DNA of 64,000 nucleotides from Chloroflexota bacterium (GTDB lineage: Bacteria > Chloroflexota > Anaerolineae > Promineifilales > Promineifilaceae). Each line of letters begins with the position of its first letter. Positions within the stretch are counted from its first letter, which is position 1. A model generated the notes under the pieces. It was not told the origin of the DNA and did no database searches. It worked only from the letters and a program-made list of their open reading frames with translations. This document shows, in pieces, positions 42,527 to 50,766 of this stretch. The stretch spans positions 1 through 64,000 of the forward strand of contig JACTMP010000070.1 of assembly GCA_014584575.1 (NCBI GenBank). The letters are read 5' to 3'. The translations under genes were made by a program, and so were the position numbers.

Positions 42527-43531
42527 TTACCCTATTTTCATCGTGAGTGCTTTTGCTTCCCGGATCCATTCGGTGGGGGAAATGTGCTGCCACTTCTTCG
42601 GTTGAACGATTTCGCTGACCTGTTCAGGGGTAGATTGAGCCAGCTCTTCCAGCGTATTGATGCCTGCTTCATTCAAGCGGCGAGCGTAGGCCGGGCCGAT
42701 GCCGCGTATGATCTGTAGCTGATTCTTGCCGGTGTAGTCAAAGGTATGTTGCACGGCCGTCATCTTCTCTTGCAGCACAGCCGTCTGTTTCTCGGCCTCG
42801 TTCAAGCGTGACTGCATTTCTACCAGCTTTTTGCCCAGAATTTGCGCATCGGTTAACTGATGCGCTGCCGCTTCAATTTGTGCCTGCAACTCGTTCTGAT
42901 GAATTTCCGCGCGGTTCAACTGCCCCACCAACACCTCATTTTCCATCTTTAGAGCGTCAGCCTGTTCGGCCCGCGCCTGAGCCTCGGCCAGATCAGTTTG
43001 TAAATGTTTCAGTTCTACTGTCAAAACAGCCAATTGCTGGCTTATTTGCTGGTTTTCCGTGCGCATCGCTTCTAGCTGATTTTCAAGGCGTGTTATGTTT
43101 TCTTGCCGCAGGTTGTGAGCGGCGTTGCTGGCCAACAACTCATTTTGCAGCCCCTCTGCCTGTGTTTGCCAGTTTTCTAGTTGTTCTGTAGTCTGGCGCA
43201 GATTAGACTCCAGGTGGGCTATCTCCATTCTGGCTGTCTCTAACTGTTGTTTCTGGTTCTGGAGTTCGGCATTTTGCTGTTGCAGCCGCTCATCCCGCTC
43301 GGCCACATCTTGCCGCAGATTTTCCACATCTTTCTGCGCAATCAACTGCCCTTTTTCAGCGCGTTGTAACCGGGCTTGCGTCACCTGATTGAGGGTTTGG
43401 GCTTTATTGCGTTCCCCCTTTACCTTTTGCTCTCGCCGCCCCCAATAGCGCCAATCCACCAAAAACACCAGCAGTGCTCCAAACGTTCCCCCAACCAGTA
43501 ACAACAGGATAATGAGAAATGGAGAGTTCAT
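42527..43531 (-). CDS. Membrane-anchored coiled-coil protein with C-terminal helix-hairpin-helix
   Basis: A 334-residue protein. One N-terminal membrane helix (about 4-24) is followed by a charged linker and a coiled coil of roughly 220 residues (about 40-265) rich in Gln, Glu and Ala. The last ~55 residues contain LQIIRGIGPAYARRLNEAGINTLEELAQ, a helix-hairpin-helix of the kind found in DNA-binding or DUF4332-like proteins and at the C-terminus of some ribosomal L21-related proteins. The anchor and rod suggest a tether from membrane to DNA or to a protein partner. The next gene (43581) shares the anchor-HhH plan without the rod. Confidence 0.7.
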   Translation of the reverse strand: MNSPFLIILLLLVGGTFGALLVFLVDWRYWGRREQKVKGERNKAQTLNQVTQARLQRAEKGQLIAQKDVENLRQDVAERDERLQQQNAELQNQKQQLETARMEIAHLESNLRQTTEQLENWQTQAEGLQNELLASNAAHNLRQENITRLENQLEAMRTENQQISQQLAVLTVELKHLQTDLAEAQARAEQADALKMENEVLVGQLNRAEIHQNELQAQIEAAAHQLTDAQILGKKLVEMQSRLNEAEKQTAVLQEKMTAVQHTFDYTGKNQLQIIRGIGPAYARRLNEAGINTLEELAQSTPEQVSEIVQPKKWQHISPTEWIREAKALTMKIG

Positions 43532-43580
43532 GTCGTTTGCAAGAAGTCGCCGGGTTTTTGCCAAAGCCCGAATTCTTAAT

Positions 43581-44024
43581 CTAATCAGCCTGGGCTGACG
43601 CCAAAATGGCTTCGGCGCGAGACGGCGTCGTTTGCAGGATGCCGGCCAGTTGCGCTGCCGAAAGCGCTTTTACTTGCGCCACACTATTTATGCCGTGCGC
43701 CTGCAACCGGGTGGCAAAGACATCGCCAATGCCCTTGATGCGGGTGAGATCATCGTCTACGGCCGTGACCGGGCGCTGTAAAAATGCGGGTGTCTCATCA
43801 GTTGCCGGTGTTTGAATGGGAATTCTTAAGGGGATGACGTTGGCCCCGGCAGCCGGTGTTTCCCGCGTTTGCCGCCAGCGGCGGTCTATGTCTGCCAGCC
43901 TGTCCAATAGCGCCAGCGCGCCATCTTCTGCCGACGTGCTCTTCTGGTAATACCAGATAATCAGCGCCGCCATGCCGCCTATCAGCAAGCCAAAGAAAAA
44001 TGTAAGTGACAAACCTCTTCTCAT
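43581..44024 (-). CDS. Small membrane-anchored helix-hairpin-helix protein
   Basis: A 147-residue protein with an N-terminal membrane helix (about 5-26), a Pro/Thr-rich linker, and a C-terminal HhH unit LTRIKGIGDVFATRLQAHGINSVAQVKALS (about 95-124). GAGGG seven bases before the ATG at 44024 fixes the start. It is encoded directly before the larger HhH coiled-coil protein, and the two share the sequence pattern I-x-GIG-x3-A-x-RL-x2-GI. They probably form a functional pair; what they bind is unknown. Confidence 0.65.
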   Translation of the reverse strand: MRRGLSLTFFFGLLIGGMAALIIWYYQKSTSAEDGALALLDRLADIDRRWRQTRETPAAGANVIPLRIPIQTPATDETPAFLQRPVTAVDDDLTRIKGIGDVFATRLQAHGINSVAQVKALSAAQLAGILQTTPSRAEAILASAQAD

Positions 44025-44116
44025 GATAACCCTCACAGAAGGTAAACATAATGCACAATGCCATTCTAATGGGTAACGGCGGAGAAGGCAACCAATTTTT
44101 TACATTGCGGAGTAGA

Positions 44117-44147
44117 GGCTTTAGCCGGTAGTGTTACGGCTAAAGCC
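44117..44147 (-). terminator. Hairpin after the 126-residue hypothetical gene
   Basis: GGCTTTAGCC and GGCTAAAGCC form a 10-bp stem 29 bp past the minus-strand stop at 44176. A run of T (on the minus strand AAAAAATT further on) is not directly adjacent, so termination strength is unclear. Confidence 0.45.
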
Positions 44148-44175
44148 GTCACGCCGGGGAGTTTTTTCTGGATGC

Positions 44176-44556
44176 TTACTCTGGCGATAGCGATAGGGCG
44201 TATTGGTTGAGCGTTTCGCGGGCGGCGGGGAGGTGCTGCATGGCGCGCCAATCGCCAGGGATAGCCGCCGGCGATGGTTTTTCCAGGAGAAGCAGAAAGG
44301 GGTCTGCCTGGGTGGGTTGTCCGGCGGCAGTGGTCTTGCGCCAGTATGGTTCCAAGGTGGATTGCCAACGGCCGTACTGCTGCCGCAACCAGGGCCACAC
44401 CTCATCAAATTCCGCCTGGGCCGCTGCCACCGTGATCTTTTGCCGGTACACCTGAATGATCAGCCGCTCCAGCCTGTCCCAATAAGCGATAAAGGCGTCA
44501 AAGTCGTCATCAGGCGACCATTGGCGCAGAAAAGTTGTAAAGGGGTTCATTTCCAT
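44176..44556 (-). CDS. Hypothetical protein
   Basis: A 126-residue soluble, mainly helical protein without signal or membrane segment. Noticeable features are a tryptophan/aromatic-rich N-terminal part (FLRQWSPDDDFDAFIAYWDRLERLI), WPWLRQQYGRWQSTLEPYW in the middle, and a proline-rich C-terminal third. I do not recognise a family. It lies on the same strand as, and 24 bp after, the TagO/WecA-like gene, so it may be co-transcribed with it. Confidence 0.5.
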   Translation of the reverse strand: MEMNPFTTFLRQWSPDDDFDAFIAYWDRLERLIIQVYRQKITVAAAQAEFDEVWPWLRQQYGRWQSTLEPYWRKTTAAGQPTQADPFLLLLEKPSPAAIPGDWRAMQHLPAARETLNQYALSLSPE

Positions 44557-44580
44557 CTACCCACTGAGAATGTAACAACA

Positions 44581-45573
44581 TTAACCGTCCCACTTTTTTT
44601 CCAGCCACCACATCAGATAAAGGGCAAGCCCGCCACAAATGGCCGCCAGGACATATGCCTGCACGGGATCAGCCTGGGTAATATAAAGCGCGATCATGCC
44701 GCTGGCGCCGGTGAGCAGGTAAAGGATGAGCACCGCTTCACGCTGGCTAAAGCCGAGCCGCACCAGGCGATGACTGATATGATCCTTCCCGGCGGTGTTG
44801 GGGCTGAGACCGCGCCGCAGCCGCGAGACAACAGCTAACGTCGTATCAAAAATTGGCACCGCCAGGATAAAAACAGGCACCATCCAGGTGACAGTGGGCT
44901 GGTTGCCCGGAAAGCGCAACTGCAATCCCAGGATAGCCAGGGTAAAGCCAAGAAATAGCGCGCCCACATCTCCCATGAAAATTTTGGCCGGGGGGAAGTT
45001 GTAGCGCAAAAAGCCCAGGCAAGCGCCCAATACGGCTGCCGACAAACCGGCAACCAGAAATTGTTCGTTTTGCAGCCCTAACAGCAACATGAATGACGCC
45101 GCCACACCGCTAATGCCGGCGCTGAGACCGTCCATGTTGTCCAGAAAGTTGATGGCGTTGGTCATGCCAATCAGCCAGAGAGCGGTGAGGGCATAATTCA
45201 CAATATCCGGCAGGGGTAGCCGCACATGGATGCCAAAATAAATGAGGATGGACACAGCCAATAGCTCCCCTAGTAATTTAGTGCGGGCGCGTAAATGGTA
45301 GCGGTCATCGGCCAGCCCAATCAACATGACCAGCGTAAAAGAAAGAAAAACGCCGGTGACGGTGTTGGGTGTTTCATGGGTAAAAAAAACCAGAGCCACA
45401 AAAGCGCCGGCAAAGATCGCCAACCCACCTAACAAGGGCATCGGGGTGCTGTGCAGCTTGCGTTGGGAGGGGGCGTCCACGAAGCCGGTGCGCAGCGCCA
45501 ACCGCCGCACCCAGGGAATGCTCACGGCCGTGACCGCCAATGCCAATAAGAATATCGCCAGAATGCCGCTCAT
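44581..45573 (-). CDS. Undecaprenyl-phosphate sugar-1-phosphate transferase (WecA/TagO/MraY family)
   Basis: A 330-residue protein with about ten membrane helices. The catalytic motifs are present: GLADDRYHL (the Asp pair near 86-88), NAINFLDNMDGLSAG (about 141-155), FMGDVGALFLGF, and the histidine-rich loop GKDHISHRLVRLGFS, which is typical of WecA/TagO (HIHHRL) more than MraY. The enzyme moves a GlcNAc-1-phosphate-like unit from a UDP-sugar to undecaprenyl phosphate, starting a surface glycan. The O-antigen-ligase-like gene next to it (45611-50110) would act at the end of the same route. Confidence 0.9.
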   Translation of the reverse strand: MSGILAIFLLALAVTAVSIPWVRRLALRTGFVDAPSQRKLHSTPMPLLGGLAIFAGAFVALVFFTHETPNTVTGVFLSFTLVMLIGLADDRYHLRARTKLLGELLAVSILIYFGIHVRLPLPDIVNYALTALWLIGMTNAINFLDNMDGLSAGISGVAASFMLLLGLQNEQFLVAGLSAAVLGACLGFLRYNFPPAKIFMGDVGALFLGFTLAILGLQLRFPGNQPTVTWMVPVFILAVPIFDTTLAVVSRLRRGLSPNTAGKDHISHRLVRLGFSQREAVLILYLLTGASGMIALYITQADPVQAYVLAAICGGLALYLMWWLEKKWDG

Positions 45574-45582
45574 AGGGAAGAA

Positions 45583-45614
45583 GTAATTGAGTAATTACTC
45601 AATTACTCAATTAC
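45583..45614. repeat. Short-period repeat (AATTGAGTAATTACTCAATT)
   Basis: AATTGAGTAATTACTCAATTACTCAATTACC lies between the ligase-cyclophilin gene and the sugar transferase gene. The stop codon of the upstream (minus-strand) fusion gene at 45611 is inside the repeat. Confidence 0.65.
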
Positions 45615-48600
45615 CTCTCTACTTCCACAATCTCAATCCGCTCAATCACATCCCCGGCAAAGGTCGGGTTGGCATTGGGGTCGCGGCGGGTGAGGCTGTT
45701 CAGAATGTCGCTGCCTTCCAACAGTTCACCAAAGATCGTGTGTGCGCCATCCAGATGGGGCGTGGGCACAAAGGTGATGAAGAATTGGCTGCCATTGGTG
45801 TTTGGCCCGGCGTTTGCCATAGCCAGCAGGCCGGGGCGGCTAAAAGTTAGGCCGTTGGTCGTTTCGTCGGCAAAAGTATAACCGGGGCCGCCGGTGCCCG
45901 TGCCGGCGGGGTCGCCGCCCTGCGCCATGAAGTTTTCCAGCACCCGGTGGAAGACCGTGCCATCGTAAAAGCCCTGCGAAGCCAGATAGACAAAGTTGTT
46001 GACTGTTAGCGGCGCTTCGGCCGTGTACAGACGGAACCGCATCGGCCCTTTTTCGGTGTGGATGATGGCCTCGTAGTTTTGCGTGGCGTCAATGACAAAA
46101 GGAGGGTAGCTATCGTAATAGCTGTTGCGTTCGGCGGGTGAAATGGCGGCCAACGGCCGTGTCCCATCTAGCTCAAAACCCGACAACACCTCCACCTCCG
46201 ATAGCGCCTCGCTGGCGGCATCTGTGCCCAAAATCTGGTTCAGCAATTGTTCAATTTGTGGCCGGGCTTCTTCCGGCGCAGCGGCTAAGGTCTGCCGCGC
46301 CACTTGCTCCGCCTGCTCCAGGTCTCCTTTTTGGAAGAGGGTGCGGGCGATCAGTAAATTGATATTCCAGGTGGGGGCGACGCGACCTTGTGGGTCGTAT
46401 TGGCGGACATTGGTAAAGGCGGCAACGGCCGCATCATACTGGGTCAATTGCTGGTAAATTTGCCCCAAGCGCAGCCAGGCGCGGGCGTTATTGGGGTTGA
46501 TGGCCAGCCCTTCCTCCAGCGCTCCCACTGCATCTTCATACATGGCGTCACGTTCACCCTCTTCCATTTCATTGCCACACGACACCAGCGCATCAGCCAG
46601 TCGGAAATAGGTATCGGTGTAATAGGGGTCAATATCCAGCGACTCCTGATAAGTTGCCAGCGCCGCCGCGCAATCCTTCATCACACTCAGTTCCAGCGAG
46701 CCATATTCATTGCGGATAACTGAGTTTTGCGGGCTGAGCGCCAACGCATCCAGATAATACGCCTGGGCAGCGTCAATGCGCTGCTGTTGATCGGATTCTT
46801 CCTGGCTCAGGCTAATGCCACGTGTGTTGAGCCGCGCCAGATTGGCGGTATGGTCGGTGTTGAGTGGGTTGATCTCCTGAGCATCTTTCAGCCGTCGTTG
46901 GGCTTCAGTAAGCAGTTGCTCCGCTCTGGACGGGTCGGCGCCGGTTAGCAAGGTAGCCAGTTCCAGATAGGCGCGCCCCAGGAAGAGATAGTAGAAATCT
47001 TCGCGGGGAGTACGGTTGATGGCTGTCTCGTAAATGGCAATGGCATTTTCCCACATGGCAGTGTCACCGTTGCGGGCGGCCTGATTGTCATAGAATTTGC
47101 CCCGCTTGTAGATGATGTCGGCCTGGACGACGCGGAAATTGGTGAAAGAGATCGCCATGCTGGTCACCAGCAGCAGCGCCGTCAACAGCGCAAAAGCCGG
47201 GGTAGTTCCTCTCTGGCGTACCGGCGGTTTGCGGCTGGCAGCCAGGGCAAAAGCCGAAAAGATGAGCAGCCAAAGGACAAAATTGTAGTAGTCTGCAAGC
47301 ATGGTGGAAGCATGTACGGCTTCGTTTACAAGAAATTGTTGCAACAAAGTGGGGTCTTCTGGGCGGGGGTTTAATACGCCATACAAGATGCTGGAGCGAA
47401 GCTGGAACGCCTGGAAGTAGGCATACATAAGACCGATGCTCAGGGACACGGCCGTTAACACGCCCACGGCCCCCATAGAATTATTCCAGGCCCCGTCCCA
47501 AAGCAGGTAGAGCAGCACCGCGCAAATGGCGCCTACAACCAATCCTTGCCACCCGCCGGCGATGATCAAGGGGATGGTAAAGACCAATCCGGCCAGCGAC
47601 ACGGCCGTTGCCGACAACCGCCCGGCTTCTTCTCCCCGCCACAAGCGGTAAGCAGCCCACAGACACAAACTGCCCCAGAGCCAATATAAACTCTGCCCCA
47701 ATAGACGGGTGGCGCCGGCCGAGTCTGATAGCGGGAACAATAAACGCAGACCAAAACTCGCCACTGCCATCACCACAAACAAGATTAAAGCTGCCCGGTG
47801 GCGGTTGTCTGCCAGCTTTCGGGATGCGGGCGAGAAACGCAGTTCCCCATCCTTCACCATTTCGCTGCTGATGACCAACGCGCCCAAAGCCCACGACAGC
47901 ACAAACATCAGGAAGATGAAGGGGGAGTCGGTAAAGCCCTCTTTGGCATTAACCAGCATGGATTGTTGGAAAATAGCGCCAGGGGTGATTTGTTCCACAC
48001 TGGTGACATCGGGCGGCTGGTTATAGGTGATAAAGGTGTAGCCGAGTGTGCCCAAAATGAGGGCGAGCATAAAGGTATTGAGCAGTAATGGCCCCCAAAC
48101 GCCATAACCCTGACCGTCGCTGGCGGCGGCTACGGCCGTGCTCCGTTTGCGCCCCTTGCCTGTTGTCACCACCGGGGCGGGCGCCGTCTCTGTCGTCTGC
48201 GCTGCCATGAGGTGCGTCACCACAAACATCAGCCCCAGGTAAACAAAAAAATGGACGCGCGTGGAAGCGATGGCAATACCAAAGTGGATTTCGACATAGT
48301 GGGCGATGATGGCGGCAATAAGCGCCGTTACCAACAGTCGATCCCACTGAAACGGGCGCACTTCTTCCCCTTCGGGCAAACGGGCAAAAAGTGCGTAATA
48401 GACCAGATATAACACCAGCCCTCCGATAGAGCCGAAGGGCAGGGCCACGCCAAAGAAGATGGGGCCGCGCCAGGCCACAAACACGGCCGTGACCACCAAC
48501 CCCGTGCCAATCCACAACCCCACCAGCAAAAAACCCTCAAACCGGGTACGCAGCACCCCCAACCATTTGAAGCCGTAATAAAAAACACTCAGATAAAGCC

Positions 48601-50110
48601 ACTGCCAGGCCAGGAAACCCAACAGGCCGGTAATAACCAGGGCGTCATAGGTTTCGTTGTGGGAGCGGTCTGGCGAAGCATTACGCGCTTCAATCGTTGC
48701 CAGTTCTGGGGGATAAAAGCGGTTATAAGCGACATACATCGCTTCCGGACCGTAGCCGATAAACGGCCGTAACACGTTAAACGGATCTCGCTTTCCATCA
48801 GGGAACTGGATTGGCTCGTGGGGCAGCAGCATTTCCAGCGCCCCTTGCCAGATGAGCACACGTACCCGGCCCGTGCCTGATTCGGACTCCAATACTGTCC
48901 CCAACCGGCCAATAAGTGGCAGATCGCGCCATTCGTCCAGGGTAGAAACAACAGCGCCAATAGCCGGGGTTTGGGCATACGGCCGTGTCACCTCCGCCGG
49001 CAGATTAAACAACACAATCCACGCTCCCAACATCACCGAGAGCGTCATCCAGCTAAACCAGAGCCAGCGCCAGCCGCGCCGTGCCGCCAACAAGACAAAG
49101 ATCGCCAGCATCACCAACCCCACCGCCACCACAAAAGCGATGAACGACCCCATAGGCCCGGCCAACGACGCAAAACGACCGGTACCACTGAGCAAGTTTA
49201 GCAGCACAGACGCAACCAGATAAGCCGCCGCCGAACCGACCACAACCAATAACAAAGCCTGCCCCACATCTTTGAGATTAAAGCGGCTTTTGTCTTCGGC
49301 GGCATTACGCAGCGATACCAGCACAATCAGCACAAAGGCAAACATGCCCACGCCCAGCCCCAACCAGGGGCCGCGGCTGCCCGACCAGTAGATGGTGATC
49401 AGTTGGATCGCCAGCGCGAAGATATAAATGGAAGAGCGCAAAATATCGGCCGACGCCAACTCCTCATCGTTCAGGATGTTGTTGAAGGAAGAGATAATAC
49501 GCGCCACCGTTAGCGGCACAGCCATAATCAAATAAGCGGCGATAAAGATGGCGTTGCCCATGTGCCCGGCGACGCGCTTTTGCACATCCCCCCCCCAGGG
49601 CAGCGGGTCCAGATTAAAATGCTGCAAAAGGCCATAGAAGGCGACGGGAATACTGGTAATGATCACGGCCGTGACCACCCGCCGCACCTGCGCCCGTGTG
49701 CGCATGGTCATAATCGTCACCAGAAAAATGGTAATGTAAGAAAGGGTAGTGTATGTCCCTTGCAACCGTTGGTATGAGCCGGCCCAACTGATCGCCGGCG
49801 TCACTGAAAAGATGGTGGAAATCACATATACCAGCGCCAACAGCGCCACCGGCAGAATAAAGGGGGCTTTCCATACCGACTGCGTGTCGCGCCAACTGAG
49901 CCTCTGTTTTGCCTGCCAACCGCGCTGGTCTACAAACCGCACCAGCCAGGCTGACACCATAACCAGGGCAATGGAACGCAGCAATGTCAATTTATCCGGT
50001 TCAAACACCCGGTCAGAATGGATATTGAAAAACAGAGGGGCAGTAATAATGGCCGCCAGCCAACACGCTTCGATCAGGCCATCACACCAACGGGATAATT
50101 TAGACTCCAT
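45611..50110 (-). CDS. O-antigen ligase-like membrane protein fused to TPR and cyclophilin domains
   Basis: A 1499-residue protein in one uninterrupted frame. Residues 1-~600 form an O-antigen ligase/Wzy_C-type membrane domain, with IYWSGSRGPWLGLG (about 250-263) and the long outer loop ending in SHNETYDALVITGLLGFL. More membrane helices extend to ~985. TPR-like helix pairs follow (about 1005-1330; AWLRLGQIYQQLTQYDAAVAAF). Residues ~1345-1499 are a complete cyclophilin: VFHRVLENFMAQGGDP, GPNTNGSQFFIT and HLDGAHTIFGEL carry the expected Arg, Phe, Gln and His. The tail should be extracytoplasmic. The ATG at 50110 begins before the first helix; an earlier TTG is less likely. Likely role: glycan polymerisation or ligation with a built-in prolyl isomerase. 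Confidence 0.82.
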   Translation of the reverse strand: MESKLSRWCDGLIEACWLAAIITAPLFFNIHSDRVFEPDKLTLLRSIALVMVSAWLVRFVDQRGWQAKQRLSWRDTQSVWKAPFILPVALLALVYVISTIFSVTPAISWAGSYQRLQGTYTTLSYITIFLVTIMTMRTRAQVRRVVTAVIITSIPVAFYGLLQHFNLDPLPWGGDVQKRVAGHMGNAIFIAAYLIMAVPLTVARIISSFNNILNDEELASADILRSSIYIFALAIQLITIYWSGSRGPWLGLGVGMFAFVLIVLVSLRNAAEDKSRFNLKDVGQALLLVVVGSAAAYLVASVLLNLLSGTGRFASLAGPMGSFIAFVVAVGLVMLAIFVLLAARRGWRWLWFSWMTLSVMLGAWIVLFNLPAEVTRPYAQTPAIGAVVSTLDEWRDLPLIGRLGTVLESESGTGRVRVLIWQGALEMLLPHEPIQFPDGKRDPFNVLRPFIGYGPEAMYVAYNRFYPPELATIEARNASPDRSHNETYDALVITGLLGFLAWQWLYLSVFYYGFKWLGVLRTRFEGFLLVGLWIGTGLVVTAVFVAWRGPIFFGVALPFGSIGGLVLYLVYYALFARLPEGEEVRPFQWDRLLVTALIAAIIAHYVEIHFGIAIASTRVHFFVYLGLMFVVTHLMAAQTTETAPAPVVTTGKGRKRSTAVAAASDGQGYGVWGPLLLNTFMLALILGTLGYTFITYNQPPDVTSVEQITPGAIFQQSMLVNAKEGFTDSPFIFLMFVLSWALGALVISSEMVKDGELRFSPASRKLADNRHRAALILFVVMAVASFGLRLLFPLSDSAGATRLLGQSLYWLWGSLCLWAAYRLWRGEEAGRLSATAVSLAGLVFTIPLIIAGGWQGLVVGAICAVLLYLLWDGAWNNSMGAVGVLTAVSLSIGLMYAYFQAFQLRSSILYGVLNPRPEDPTLLQQFLVNEAVHASTMLADYYNFVLWLLIFSAFALAASRKPPVRQRGTTPAFALLTALLLVTSMAISFTNFRVVQADIIYKRGKFYDNQAARNGDTAMWENAIAIYETAINRTPREDFYYLFLGRAYLELATLLTGADPSRAEQLLTEAQRRLKDAQEINPLNTDHTANLARLNTRGISLSQEESDQQQRIDAAQAYYLDALALSPQNSVIRNEYGSLELSVMKDCAAALATYQESLDIDPYYTDTYFRLADALVSCGNEMEEGERDAMYEDAVGALEEGLAINPNNARAWLRLGQIYQQLTQYDAAVAAFTNVRQYDPQGRVAPTWNINLLIARTLFQKGDLEQAEQVARQTLAAAPEEARPQIEQLLNQILGTDAASEALSEVEVLSGFELDGTRPLAAISPAERNSYYDSYPPFVIDATQNYEAIIHTEKGPMRFRLYTAEAPLTVNNFVYLASQGFYDGTVFHRVLENFMAQGGDPAGTGTGGPGYTFADETTNGLTFSRPGLLAMANAGPNTNGSQFFITFVPTPHLDGAHTIFGELLEGSDILNSLTRRDPNANPTFAGDVIERIEIVEVER

Positions 50111-50395
50111 ACAAGGCTCTTCCTTCTTCCTCAAGAAAATTCAACACAAAGGTGCGACGGCGCAGAGTGTAAAGGCGAGGCAGCGGGGAAGTTTATTTTT
50201 CTGTTTCCCATCTAATTGGCCCCAACTGCCTTGCCCCTCCTTCGCGCCCTTCGCGGATTGCCATCTTAAAAGAATGCGGCGGGAATGGTAACGCAATGGA
50301 GGGATGAGGGCAACCTGGGCGCAAGCACCGAACAAGCACCAGGCAAACACCCACGACCTGACTTGCCCCCAAAGCCGAATCGTTGTAACCTATAA

Positions 50396-50436
50396 GCCAA
50401 CTATAGTTGGTGAGGTAGAGACAGTTGCCTCACCAA
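50396..50436. repeat. Double hairpin in the leader region of the protease-nucleotidase gene
   Basis: CCAACTATAGTTGG is followed by GGTGAGG-N12-CCTCACC, two small stems in a row. A similar pair (ACAACGGTAGTTGT, then GCCTCAGGGGTAGCTGCCTCTGAG) lies at 55746-55788, so the same gene has one on each side. No protein is coded here. Confidence 0.5.
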
Positions 50437-50487
50437 AATGCCATCCGGGGCACCTGTCGCCGAAATCACTATTATCGGTTGCACAGA

Positions 50488-50526
50488 GGATGGGCAGGTC
50501 GGAAATTCCGCCAGCTTGCCTTTTTA
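50488..50526 (+). other. Imperfect hairpin followed by TTTTT
   Basis: GGCAGGTCGGAAATT and AATTCCGCCAGCTTGCC pair imperfectly and are followed by TTTTTAA. It looks like a weak plus-strand terminator, but no plus-strand gene ends nearby. The rest of the 50111-50766 gap contains small palindromes (ATGGGT-TTC-ACCCAT near 50560) and a TTGACA at 50634 without a good -10; I see no gene. Confidence 0.35.
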
Positions 50527-50766
50527 ACCTGTAAAGCTAACATCAAGTCATGTGGCAGAATGGGTTTCACCCATGTGGTACTCCCCGCAAAAACGACCCT
50601 ATTCATAGATGATACTGGTGGATGAACGGCACGTTGACAAACGTTGAGAAAATAATGTAGCCGATCATTTGTTTGTGCTTTTCTATATGCAAGATGTTGC
50701 CCATTGTGCACCGAAAGGCCGGGTAAATGATTGGCAAAAAAATTAACAATTTAAGGAGATAAAGAA

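Noticed and set aside
50390..50530. Riboswitch before the protease-nucleotidase gene
   Set aside because: The small stems do not match any riboswitch consensus I know; the similar pair downstream of the gene fits a dispersed element better.
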